The translations under genes were made by a program, and so were the position numbers. This document shows, one piece after another, positions 17,554-24,920 of a stretch of DNA of 51,781 bases (position 1 is the first letter of the stretch; each line of letters begins with the position of its first letter). The notes under the pieces are model-generated. The model had not been told where the DNA came from. It did not search any database and was given only the letters and a program-made list of their open reading frames with translations. Location: the NCBI RefSeq assembly GCF_018861865.1, contig NZ_JAHLDV010000020.1:1-51781 (forward strand), written 5' to 3'. Source of the stretch: Clostridium frigoris. Its GTDB lineage: Bacteria; Bacillota; Clostridia; Clostridiales; Clostridiaceae.

Positions 17554-20028
17554 CTATTTTAAAATAACAAATATAAATTGTAATAATAAATTGAATATTA
17601 CTAAGGTATAAGCCCCTATATTTTTTAAAAAATGTTTTTCACATAATAGCGATAAACAAAATATATTTTCTACAAGAACAAACGCAATAAATATAGTATC
17701 CATAACATTTATAATAACAAATTTATGTTTGATAACAATAATAAATATATATATAATACTAATAACAAATGAATTTCTTATAGAAATATTTTTTATATAA
17801 ACATAGTCAATATTTTTGAGTGTTATATCTGTATTTATATTTTGTAATAAAATTGCAAGGCAACAACAAGGTAACAATATAAAATTTAAAGATAAACTAG
17901 AAATAAGTGTAAATGGCATTCCATTCTTGATAATTATACTTAATAATATTATAAATATTTCACTTACTGCTAAAGTGCTTATAAATAAAACCACTCTACT
18001 TATATTGTTAATAATTTTTTTACTATCCTGTATTAAATTTACTATATCTCCAAAATCATTTTCCTCCAAAAATATATTTGAAAGTTTTTTTACTACATTG
18101 CTACATTCACTCCCTACTGAAATAGATATATCAGACTTATTAAGGTACTCTAAATCAGTCAACGTATCTCCTACCGATGCAATCGAATGACCTTTTTCAT
18201 TTAAAACACTAACAATTTCACTTTTATGTTTTGGTGAAATCTTAGAAAAAATACTAACGTTCTCAATGTTTTTTTCAAACTCATCTTTGCTCATATAGTC
18301 CATCTCTATACCTGATAAAATTTCTTCTTTTTTGCAAGTTAACCCTATTAATTCTCCGAATGCAAAAGAGGCTAATTTATTATCTTCTTGATCTATGATA
18401 ACTCTAATATCAATTTTTCTACAAGTGTTCACTGCGATATACGAGTTTTTCTTTATGGGATTCTCAAAACCTATTAACCCTACAAACACTAAATTACTCT
18501 CAATATTTTCATCAATGCTAGGTTTATAACTAAAATTTCTATACGCATACCCGGTAACGTTATATGCTTTATTTGACATATCTATATGAACATTTATAAT
18601 ATTCACGATGTCATCCTCATTAATTTCTTTTTCTACACCATTAATTAAAATATGAGTGCATCTACTTAACATTCCATCAAGTACGCCTTTTACATTAGCT
18701 CTATATTTATCATCTATTTTATTCACAACTGTTTTAATCCTTTTATCAGAATCATAAGCAATCTTAAATATTCTCCTATGCTTTGTCTCAATCTTACTAT
18801 TTTTAGCAAAATTTTTATTCCAGAATTCAAGTATTTCATGTTCTTCCAAATTTTCAATAGAATTAAGATCTCTCAAATGCTTCGAGCTTTTATTAAAGAG
18901 CTTAGAATCATTACAAAGTAATGCTATACTAATTATTTTCTCTATAGCTTCTTCAGTTTCAAGTTTATGGTCCTTCATATCAATATGCCTACCATCACAA
19001 TAAACTTCGCAAAGAATAAGTCTATTCTCAGAAACAGCCCCAATTTTCTTCATGAATATTGCAGAAATATTAGTAAGTGTATATATAGTAGCAATACTTT
19101 TTACATATATATTTTTTTTATTTAATTTACTAAAAAAAATATAAAAAAATAAATAAAGTATTATAATAAACATTGAAGAATTAAACGTCATAGAAATATA
19201 AATAAGTGAATTTACAGTTTCATGAATTCCATTATTTTTATATGTTGTAAAAATCAATGTAATTAATCCTACTATTAAAGTAATTATTGAACCTCTATTA
19301 ACAACTTTTGTTAAACTATTACTAAATGAACTGCTATTATTTTTAGATTCAAGTAACACCTTTATAATCTTTCCAATTTGTGTATTCATTCCAGTAGCAA
19401 TAATTATACCGAGGCCAGAACCTTCAGTAATAAATGAAGATTTAAACACAATGTTTTTTATTTCAGAAAGATTCACAACCTCTTCCTCTATCTTCATAGA
19501 GTATTTTTCAACTTCATATTTTTCACCTGTTACCGAAACTTCTACTACCTTGAGATCTTCACATTCGAGTATTCTAATATCTGCTGAAACATATCTACCT
19601 TTTTCAAGAAAAACAATATCTCCAACCACCATTTCTTCACAATTTATTTTAATTATCTTTCCAAAACGTTTTACATTAGACTGGGTTGTATTTAAATTAT
19701 CTATTGCCACTAAACTTTTTTTCTCTTTATAATCCCCATTTATTAAAAGCATAACACTAAGTATTATTATCAAAGTTACAAAACAACCTATAATAAGTAA
19801 TTTATTATAAAATAACATAGCTATACATGCTAGCGATACAAAAAACCATAACTGCTTTATTTGATTAACTATCAAAGTTAAAAGGCTTTCAGTTTTAGGC
19901 TTCAATATAGTATTTTCACCATAGCTTTCTCTCATATATTTTATTTTTTCTTCATCTAGCCCCAAATCAATATCAGAATTAAGCATTTTAATTACCTTTG
20001 TCATTGTTTTTCCATACCATTTTTTCAT
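17554..20028 (-). CDS. Catalytically degenerate P-type (P2-like) ATPase homologue
   Basis: An 824-residue protein with the whole layout of P2 cation ATPases: N-terminal domain, M1-M2, actuator domain (VGDIVFLEKGRYVSADIRIL), M3-M4, P/N domains and C-terminal helices. Catalytic motifs are changed. TGES is TGEK (about 167-170). The phosphorylation site DKTGT is KKIGA (Asp to Lys, about 327). The M4 PEGL position reads NSSM. TGD is QED (about 547) and GDGVND is GDTLTD (about 620). The N-domain KGA-like Lys remains (NVKGVLDGML). It cannot form the aspartyl phosphate, so it is probably a pseudoenzyme. Start: ATG, or a TTG three codons earlier. Confidence 0.85.
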   Translation of the reverse strand: MKKWYGKTMTKVIKMLNSDIDLGLDEEKIKYMRESYGENTILKPKTESLLTLIVNQIKQLWFFVSLACIAMLFYNKLLIIGCFVTLIIILSVMLLINGDYKEKKSLVAIDNLNTTQSNVKRFGKIIKINCEEMVVGDIVFLEKGRYVSADIRILECEDLKVVEVSVTGEKYEVEKYSMKIEEEVVNLSEIKNIVFKSSFITEGSGLGIIIATGMNTQIGKIIKVLLESKNNSSSFSNSLTKVVNRGSIITLIVGLITLIFTTYKNNGIHETVNSLIYISMTFNSSMFIIILYLFFYIFFSKLNKKNIYVKSIATIYTLTNISAIFMKKIGAVSENRLILCEVYCDGRHIDMKDHKLETEEAIEKIISIALLCNDSKLFNKSSKHLRDLNSIENLEEHEILEFWNKNFAKNSKIETKHRRIFKIAYDSDKRIKTVVNKIDDKYRANVKGVLDGMLSRCTHILINGVEKEINEDDIVNIINVHIDMSNKAYNVTGYAYRNFSYKPSIDENIESNLVFVGLIGFENPIKKNSYIAVNTCRKIDIRVIIDQEDNKLASFAFGELIGLTCKKEEILSGIEMDYMSKDEFEKNIENVSIFSKISPKHKSEIVSVLNEKGHSIASVGDTLTDLEYLNKSDISISVGSECSNVVKKLSNIFLEENDFGDIVNLIQDSKKIINNISRVVLFISTLAVSEIFIILLSIIIKNGMPFTLISSLSLNFILLPCCCLAILLQNINTDITLKNIDYVYIKNISIRNSFVISIIYIFIIVIKHKFVIINVMDTIFIAFVLVENIFCLSLLCEKHFLKNIGAYTLVIFNLLLQFIFVILK

Positions 20029-20084
20029 ATTACCCAACCTATCCTTTTAAGTTTTTACCTTTTATAATCTTCGTACAATAAATA

Positions 20085-20115
20085 GGAGACTTTAGCATAT
20101 GCTACTAAAATCTCC
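20085..20115 (-). terminator. Hairpin between the microprotein gene and the ATPase homologue
   Basis: On the minus strand GGAGATTTTAG pairs with CTAAAGTCTCC (11 bp, one T-G wobble) around a TAGCATATG loop. The following sequence is only moderately T-rich, so it may be a weak terminator. Confidence 0.45.
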
Positions 20116-20169
20116 TTGTTTCTAAATAATTAATTTAATTTTCTGATACAAAAACACGTTATACTGTTC

Positions 20170-20343
20170 TTAATCAGAACATACATTTCGGTTTTTCTTA
20201 TGGCATTTCCTATTTCTATTTATAATAATAGTATTGGTACAACAACAATCATTGTTTCTACATCTATTGTTTCCACATCTATTGTTTCCACAAAATCCAT
20301 CGTCTTCAACTAGTAACAATAATATTAACCACCAACAACACAT
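20170..20343 (-). CDS. Asn/Cys-rich membrane-anchored microprotein
   Basis: A 57-residue protein starting MCCWWLILLLLVEDDGFCG, with a short N-terminal hydrophobic helix followed by the Asn/Cys run CGNNRCGNNRCRNNDCCC and a basic tail. A GGGGGG ribosome binding site four bases upstream supports the ATG at 20341-20343. Small Cys-rich proteins with an N-terminal hydrophobic helix occur among clostridial spore-coat or envelope proteins, but I do not recognise this family. The CxNN spacing could bind metal or form disulfides; this is inference. Confidence 0.6.
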   Translation of the reverse strand: MCCWWLILLLLVEDDGFCGNNRCGNNRCRNNDCCCTNTIIINRNRKCHKKNRNVCSD

Positions 20344-20496
20344 ACATATTTCCCCCCTCTCTGAAGGCAAATATCCTTATATAATTTTTTCTCATAAGTT
20401 TGTCCACTTTATCATAAGTTTCCTTCTATTTCTTTCTTTTGTTGGTATATGATATTACATTTACGATAAAAACGTTACAAATAAAAAATAGGAATA

Positions 20497-20532
20497 AAAA
20501 AATAACAGAATTATTTATCTGTTATTTTTTTA
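20497..20532 (-). terminator. Terminator overlapping the end of the MORN gene
   Basis: Minus-strand AATAACAGA-TAAATAA-TTCTGTTATT followed by six T. The MORN gene stop codon lies within the 5' stem arm. Confidence 0.85.
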
Positions 20533-21064
20533 TTTTTATTTCTCCATTAGAGTAAATATACATTCCTTGCCCTTTTCTTTCATCATTTTCCCACTGACCC
20601 ATGTATCTTTCTCCACCAGAATAGGTATGAATTCCAATTCCATGTCTAAGTCCATCTTGAAATTCTCCCACGTATATGTCTCCAGTAGGCCACGTGCATA
20701 TGCCTTGACCACTTTTCTCACCATTATCCCACTGTCCTATGTATTTTTCACCATCCGGCCAAGTATATATTCCATATCCATGTTTTTCATCATTAATCCA
20801 TCCTCCAATATATTCTTCTCCACAAGAAAAAGTAAGAGTACCTTGACCACTCATTTTGTTATTACTCCAATTTCCTACATATTTACTTCCATCAGCATAA
20901 ACGAAAGTTCCAGTCCCCTGTTTAATGCCATTAATTCTCTCCCCTACATAGTTTCCGCCATGAACATGATTAGGTTCATCATTAACTTTATTATTTTTAT
21001 TTAAATTAATATTATTTAGTTTGATTTTATCTAAAGTAACTTTACTTAGTCTTATATTTTTCAT
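20522..21064 (-). CDS. MORN-repeat protein
   Basis: A 180-residue protein with six consecutive 23-residue MORN repeats (about 37-174), each of the form YxGxWxNxxxxGxGxxxxxxGE, for example KYIGQWDNGEKSGQGICTW. A 36-residue N terminus with repeated L-x-K/N-I/V motifs precedes them. MORN repeats form elongated beta-sheet platforms that bind lipids or partners, and some act as enzyme domains; bacterial functions are largely unknown. No signal peptide is seen, so it is probably cytosolic. It is a single gene with its own terminator. Confidence 0.9.
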   Translation of the reverse strand: MKNIRLSKVTLDKIKLNNINLNKNNKVNDEPNHVHGGNYVGERINGIKQGTGTFVYADGSKYVGNWSNNKMSGQGTLTFSCGEEYIGGWINDEKHGYGIYTWPDGEKYIGQWDNGEKSGQGICTWPTGDIYVGEFQDGLRHGIGIHTYSGGERYMGQWENDERKGQGMYIYSNGEIKIKK

Positions 21065-21155
21065 ATTATATCTCTCCTTCTACTTAAGTATCCCCATCTT
21101 CAATATACTATATTACATTTATCTAAAAGTTATGTTATAAATTTGGACAGAATAA

Positions 21156-21188
21156 AACCCATAGGAATAAATTCCTATGGGTAATTTT
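21156..21188 (-). terminator. Terminator after the zinc-ribbon gene
   Basis: The stem ACCCATAGGAAT/ATTCCTATGGGT (loop AA) has T-rich sequence on both sides. On the minus strand it lies 12 bp after the zinc-ribbon stop codon. Confidence 0.85.
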
Positions 21189-21199
21189 TTTAAATTATA

Positions 21200-21364
21200 T
21201 TATCTTTGAAATCCTCTGTTGTTCTGTTGTTTTTTAGCTCTTCTACAATCAGGACATCTTTGTGGTTCATTTTCAAATCCTTTTTCTTTATAAAATTCCT
21301 GTTCACCCTCAGTGAATACGAATTCTTGTGAACAATCTTTACATACAATAGTCTTATCTGTCAT
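21200..21364 (-). CDS. Small zinc-ribbon protein (zf-trcl type)
   Basis: A 54-residue protein starting MTDKTIVCKDCSQEFVFTEG and containing QRCPDCRRAKK. The two CxxC knuckles (about residues 8-11 and 37-40), the FT.GEQ.FY..KGF centre and the RC..CR..K ending match the widespread small zinc-ribbon family (zf-trcl, PF13451), whose role is unknown. AAAGGAG lies 11 bases upstream of the ATG. It has its own terminator and is probably expressed alone. Confidence 0.88.
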   Translation of the reverse strand: MTDKTIVCKDCSQEFVFTEGEQEFYKEKGFENEPQRCPDCRRAKKQQNNRGFQR

Positions 21365-21571
21365 TTTAAACATGTCTCCTTTTTATTTATATTAAGATTT
21401 AAGATTTGATTTACTTTATATGCCTAAAAAGGTAATGTTTTAATCATATCAAATCTTGATGTTGTTGATTTTGCAATCCCAACTCATTAAGAATAACATA
21501 GATATTGTTAATATGCAATACTTTTATATAAAATACTTTTATATAAAATGCTTCTGAAAGATACCAGTTGT

Positions 21572-21754
21572 CTATTGTTTACATTGCCTAGCTATTTCTA
21601 AATTTATAGTACCTTTGACAAGATCAATAGCTTGTAGTTTACTATATCCCTTGTGTTTTATCTGCTTCTCCTCCTTTGTTGCAATTGCTTTATATGGATA
21701 TTGTTTTTCATTATTCTCTACAACTTCTATTACGTAACCCCTGTATTCTTCCAT
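21572..21754 (-). CDS. Small conserved-looking protein of unknown function
   Basis: A 60-residue soluble protein, charged and Lys/Glu-rich, starting MEEYRGYVIEVVENNEKQYP, with a predicted beta-beta-alpha arrangement and a C-terminal Cys two residues from the end. The GAGGTGG ribosome binding site seven bases upstream is strong, so it is probably real. I do not recognise the family. A possible promoter and leader lie about 170 bp upstream. Confidence 0.55.
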   Translation of the reverse strand: MEEYRGYVIEVVENNEKQYPYKAIATKEEKQIKHKGYSKLQAIDLVKGTINLEIARQCKQ

Positions 21755-22103
21755 ACTCCACCTCTTATTATTTATTTAAAATTTTGTTCATAATTATATA
21801 TTCTACATATATTATTTAAAACTAAACTGTAATTTAACTTAAATTTTTTATACTTAACCATTTTGCTTGCTAACTTTAACTTCAATCAAAATCTCCTAAT
21901 TTTATCCTCCTCTATTAAGATTATTATAACACGTTTATAATAGTTTGAATATTCTTTTATTAAAATTAAACTAAAAAATTAATCGTTTTCATTTTTACTG
22001 TTATTATCTAACTATTCGCTAATAAATATTTTTCTTTTTATTCACTAATGCATGTAGTATAATTATATATTATGATGAAATATACTAATGAAGGAGGATC
22101 TTT
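21755..22103. other. Intergenic 349 bp: leader with orphan ribosome binding sites
   Basis: Very AT-rich divergent spacer. On the minus strand a TATAAT (21923-21928) is followed by two strong Shine-Dalgarno-like sites, GAGGAGG (21906-21912) and AGGAG (21893-21897). The second sits 3 bases before a TTG that opens an 11-codon reading frame (21854-21889). This may be a leader peptide for the 60-residue gene, or chance. On the plus strand a TATAAT near 22059-22064 may serve the winged-helix gene. I see nothing else. Confidence 0.3.
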
Positions 22104-22397
22104 ATGAAAGATAATATAAAAGAAACTGAAGATAATGTATTAAAATATCTTTATGAAAATAAAGCATCATCACCACAAAGCATATCTAAAATAAAGCTTG
22201 CAATTAATTTAGGTAATGGTAAAGGTAATATTCGAGTATTAAAAGCGTCTCTTGAATCTTTAATGAAAAAAAGGTTCATAACAAAACAAGCAGTTAGAGG
22301 TAATTATAAAATTGAGACAAGCGGAATAGAACATATTGATAAAAACCTTTCCGAAAACACTGAGGAAAATGCTTTAAATAATCTCCAAGAGAATTAA
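22104..22397 (+). CDS. Small winged-helix-like protein of unknown function
   Basis: A 97-residue protein whose first ~75 residues look like a winged helix: an N-terminal helix (ETEDNVLKYLYEN), a helix-turn-helix-like segment (SPQSISKIKLAINLGNG, NIRVLKASLESLMKKRFI) and a wing (KQAVRGNYKIETSG), followed by an acidic tail. It may bind DNA, but no family is certain. It has a GGAGG ribosome binding site and a strong terminator a few bases after the stop, so it forms a single-gene unit. Confidence 0.6.
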   Translation: MKDNIKETEDNVLKYLYENKASSPQSISKIKLAINLGNGKGNIRVLKASLESLMKKRFITKQAVRGNYKIETSGIEHIDKNLSENTEENALNNLQEN

Positions 22398-22426
22398 AAA
22401 AAAGAGCTAAGAGCTCTTTTTTTTAT
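22398..22426 (+). terminator. Terminator of the winged-helix-like gene
   Basis: The stem AAAGAGCT/AGCTCTTT with a 3-base loop and an eight-T run, flanked by A on the 5' side, so it can also act on the minus strand. Confidence 0.9.
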
Positions 22427-22433
22427 AAAGTAA

Positions 22434-22541
22434 AATAAAAAGCGGCTCAGATAACATAAAACTATGTATCTAAGCCGCAATATGTCTATTTAATTTTTAG
22501 GAATTTGAGTGAGTTAAGCAACTACTTACCCCTTAACCACT
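22434..22541 (-). ncRNA. Candidate small RNA of about 110 nt
   Basis: A transcript starting near 22541 from a good minus-strand promoter would begin with a hairpin GTTAAG/CTTAAC enclosing a G-rich loop (GGGGTAAGTAGTTG). It would end in a long GC-rich hairpin (GCGGCTTAGATA...TATCTGAGCCGC) followed by TTTTTATTTT at 22434-22441. It contains no plausible coding frame and lies tail-to-tail with the winged-helix gene. It is not part of the comEA gene, which ends at 22705. The family is not recognised. In the 307-bp gene-free stretch 22398-22704, the part 22577-22704 shows nothing. Confidence 0.5.
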
Positions 22542-22547
22542 ATACTT

Positions 22548-22576
22548 AGTATAACATATAATACAATTGCATTCAA
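22548..22576 (-). promoter_or_regulatory. Promoter of the candidate small RNA
   Basis: Minus-strand -35 TTGAAT (22571-22576), a 17-bp spacer and -10 TATACT (22548-22553), between comEA and the RNA. Confidence 0.55.
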
Positions 22577-22704
22577 TAACAATATGAGGAATTTTGTCGA
22601 ATTATTCAATTCTAACCATGATTATTCTAATTTTTCTTACTCATTTGTATATTCTATCCTAAACTCATATAAAAATACAACTATTCCACATAATTTAAAA
22701 TTAA

Positions 22705-23403
22705 TTATTTTATATCTATCTTATCTACAAATTTACTTAATGTCTTTTCTCCTATACCACCTACTTTGGTAAGTTCATCTACTGACTTAAATCCTCCATT
22801 TTGCTCTCTATATTCTATTATAACATTTGCTTTAGACTCCCCTATACCTGTAAGTGTCATTAATTCTTCTTTACTTGCAGTATTTATATTAACGATAACA
22901 TCTTCTGCTTTATTATCAGAACTTGAAACAGAAGAATTTGGAGTACCACTATTAGATACACTACCATTAGGCATTTGTGCTTTGTTACCCTCTCCTTTTT
23001 TACTAATTACAATACAATCTTCATCTTTTAATTTTTTCGAAAGATTTGTAGCATCAAGGTCCGCATCTTTTGCACCTCCCCCTGCAAGTTTTATGAGATC
23101 AGTTACTCTACTTCCATTTTTTATTTCATAAACGCCAGGGCTTTTTACAGCTCCCTTTATATCCACTTTAATAATACTATCTTCTGTTTTAGCATTACTA
23201 TTTTCTACTTTCTTAGGTAAAGATGTATTACCTTCACCAGCATTATTGGTTTGTGATGTTTTATCTGTATCAACAAATACATCTTTATAATCTGAAGTAG
23301 TAGCGTTTTGTTTTGGAGTTGACAAAACATAACCAATAATTATAAAGACAATACTTATGCACAAAATAGCTATAGACCCAATTATTTTCTCTTTCTTTTT
23401 CAT
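22705..23403 (-). CDS. comEA: ComEA-like DNA-binding protein
   Basis: A 232-residue protein with an N-terminal membrane anchor (about residues 6-26), a Ser/Thr/Asn-rich linker, a SLBB domain (VDIKGAVKSPGVYEIKNGSRVTDLIKLAGG), a second Ser-rich linker and a C-terminal double helix-hairpin-helix (VNINTASKEELMTLTGIGES...). ComEA is the surface dsDNA receptor for natural transformation and hands DNA to ComEC. It is not next to comEC here but about 5 kb away on the same strand. Function in competence is likely but untested for most clostridia. Confidence 0.9.
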   Translation of the reverse strand: MKKKEKIIGSIAILCISIVFIIIGYVLSTPKQNATTSDYKDVFVDTDKTSQTNNAGEGNTSLPKKVENSNAKTEDSIIKVDIKGAVKSPGVYEIKNGSRVTDLIKLAGGGAKDADLDATNLSKKLKDEDCIVISKKGEGNKAQMPNGSVSNSGTPNSSVSSSDNKAEDVIVNINTASKEELMTLTGIGESKANVIIEYREQNGGFKSVDELTKVGGIGEKTLSKFVDKIDIK

Positions 23404-23552
23404 ATTTCCTCCTTGGCATCACCTATAATAACAAAATAGTTACTTCCTGTTTTTCCCTTACATATAGAATTATTGACAACTTTACGTAAATACTATCGCT
23501 AAGAAATGATTTTTTTGATATAATGTACACATTGAAAAACTTGGAGGTACCT

Positions 23553-24854
23553 ATGAAGAAGTTAATCGCAATACTACTTACGTCACTTTTTTTATCTTAT
23601 AATATAGCAACAACGGTGAAAGCATCAGTAAAGTCACCCCCCAAAGGGATTTCTGCCGACAGTGTAGTTTTACTTGACGCCACTACTGGTAAACTGCTCT
23701 ATGAGAAAAATAAGGATTCTGCTTATCCTCCAGCATCAACAACTAAAATAATGACTATACTTTTAGTTTTAGAACACTCTAATTTAAACGATATAGTAAC
23801 AGTAAGTAAAAATGCATCACTTACTGAAGGTTCAAGAATATACCTTGTTGCTGGCGAGAAACTCACTGTAAAAGAATTGTTATATGGATTAATATTAGCT
23901 TCAGCCAACGACTGCGCAGTAGCTCTAGCTGAACATGTAAGTGGTACCACACAAAAATTCGCAAAACTTATGAATTCAAAGGCGGATGCTTTAGGTTGCA
24001 AAAATACCAATTTTGTAAATCCTAACGGATTATATAACATAAAACATAAAACTTCAGCTTATGCTTTATCATTGATTATGCAAGAGCTTACAAAACATCC
24101 CGAATTCAAGGTTATTGCAACAACTCCATCCTATAAAATGGCATCAACAAATAAGTCAAAGATAAAACGCCCTCTCTGGAATGAGAATAGACTAATACAT
24201 AAGGATGACCCTAACTATTATTCAGGCTGCGAAGGTGGAAAAACAGGTTATACTACTGAATCACAACATTCATATATTGCTGTGGCTACAAGAAACGGAC
24301 AAAGACTTATCGTAGTTCTTGTACATGACTCTAAAAAAACTTTTTTCCCGGATAGCAGAAAACTGCTAGATTATGGATTTGAGAATTTTGAGCTTGTAAA
24401 ACAATTCAGTAAGAATGATGTTGTATCAAAATTAACGTTAGAGGATGGCACGGTGCTTCCACTTCTTGCTTCAAAGGATTTATATATCGTTAAAGCTAAA
24501 AACTCAACTTCAACTTCAACTACTAAAATTGAGCAAAAGAAAATAAATTCTTCATCTATCAAGAAAGGCGATTTAGTAAACAAAGCCGTAATTTCTTTTG
24601 GTGAAAACTCCTATCCTTTAGATTTAACTAGTGGAATTAATTATACTAAAAATACTTCTGCTCTTAAAAACACAATTTTAAATGATGCTTTACCAAGTTC
24701 TAATTCATTTTCTGTTTTTAAAAACATAATAAAATATGTTCTTATTATCTTAGTATTATTAATAGTCTTTTTAAGAATAAGAATTCTTAGGCGAAGAAAA
24801 ATACGAAAAATAAGAAATAGGTTTATCTATAATCGTAAAAATAAAAAGTGGTAA
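23553..24854 (+). CDS. D-alanyl-D-alanine carboxypeptidase (DacF-like, family S11)
   Basis: A 433-residue low-molecular-weight penicillin-binding protein that trims the terminal D-Ala of peptidoglycan stem peptides. A signal peptide (MKKLIAILLTSLFLSYNIA) is followed by the S11 catalytic motifs: STTK in PPASTTKIMT, SAN in SANDCAVALAEH and KTG in GCEGGKTGYTT. A C-terminal beta-rich domain follows, then a membrane helix (about 395-415) with a very basic cytoplasmic tail. The ATG five bases after GGAGG is chosen; an in-frame upstream ATG has no such site. DacF versus DacA type cannot be settled. Confidence 0.92.
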   Translation: MKKLIAILLTSLFLSYNIATTVKASVKSPPKGISADSVVLLDATTGKLLYEKNKDSAYPPASTTKIMTILLVLEHSNLNDIVTVSKNASLTEGSRIYLVAGEKLTVKELLYGLILASANDCAVALAEHVSGTTQKFAKLMNSKADALGCKNTNFVNPNGLYNIKHKTSAYALSLIMQELTKHPEFKVIATTPSYKMASTNKSKIKRPLWNENRLIHKDDPNYYSGCEGGKTGYTTESQHSYIAVATRNGQRLIVVLVHDSKKTFFPDSRKLLDYGFENFELVKQFSKNDVVSKLTLEDGTVLPLLASKDLYIVKAKNSTSTSTTKIEQKKINSSSIKKGDLVNKAVISFGENSYPLDLTSGINYTKNTSALKNTILNDALPSSNSFSVFKNIIKYVLIILVLLIVFLRIRILRRRKIRKIRNRFIYNRKNKKW

Positions 24855-24905
24855 AAAAACACTAGATATAAACTAACTTAATAGTTTACATCTAGTGTTT
24901 TTTAT
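24855..24905. terminator. Bidirectional terminator between the carboxypeptidase and RluA-family genes
   Basis: AAAAAACACTAGAT...ATCTAGTGTTTTTT, extended by TAAACTA/TAGTTTA around an ACTTAA loop with one internal mismatch. It separates two convergent genes. Confidence 0.9.
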
Positions 24906-24920
24906 ATCTTATTTTTAAAT

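Noticed and set aside
23473-23524. TTGACA and TATAAT upstream of the carboxypeptidase as a promoter
   Set aside because: The two hexamers are 40 bp apart, too far for one promoter; each alone is weak evidence.
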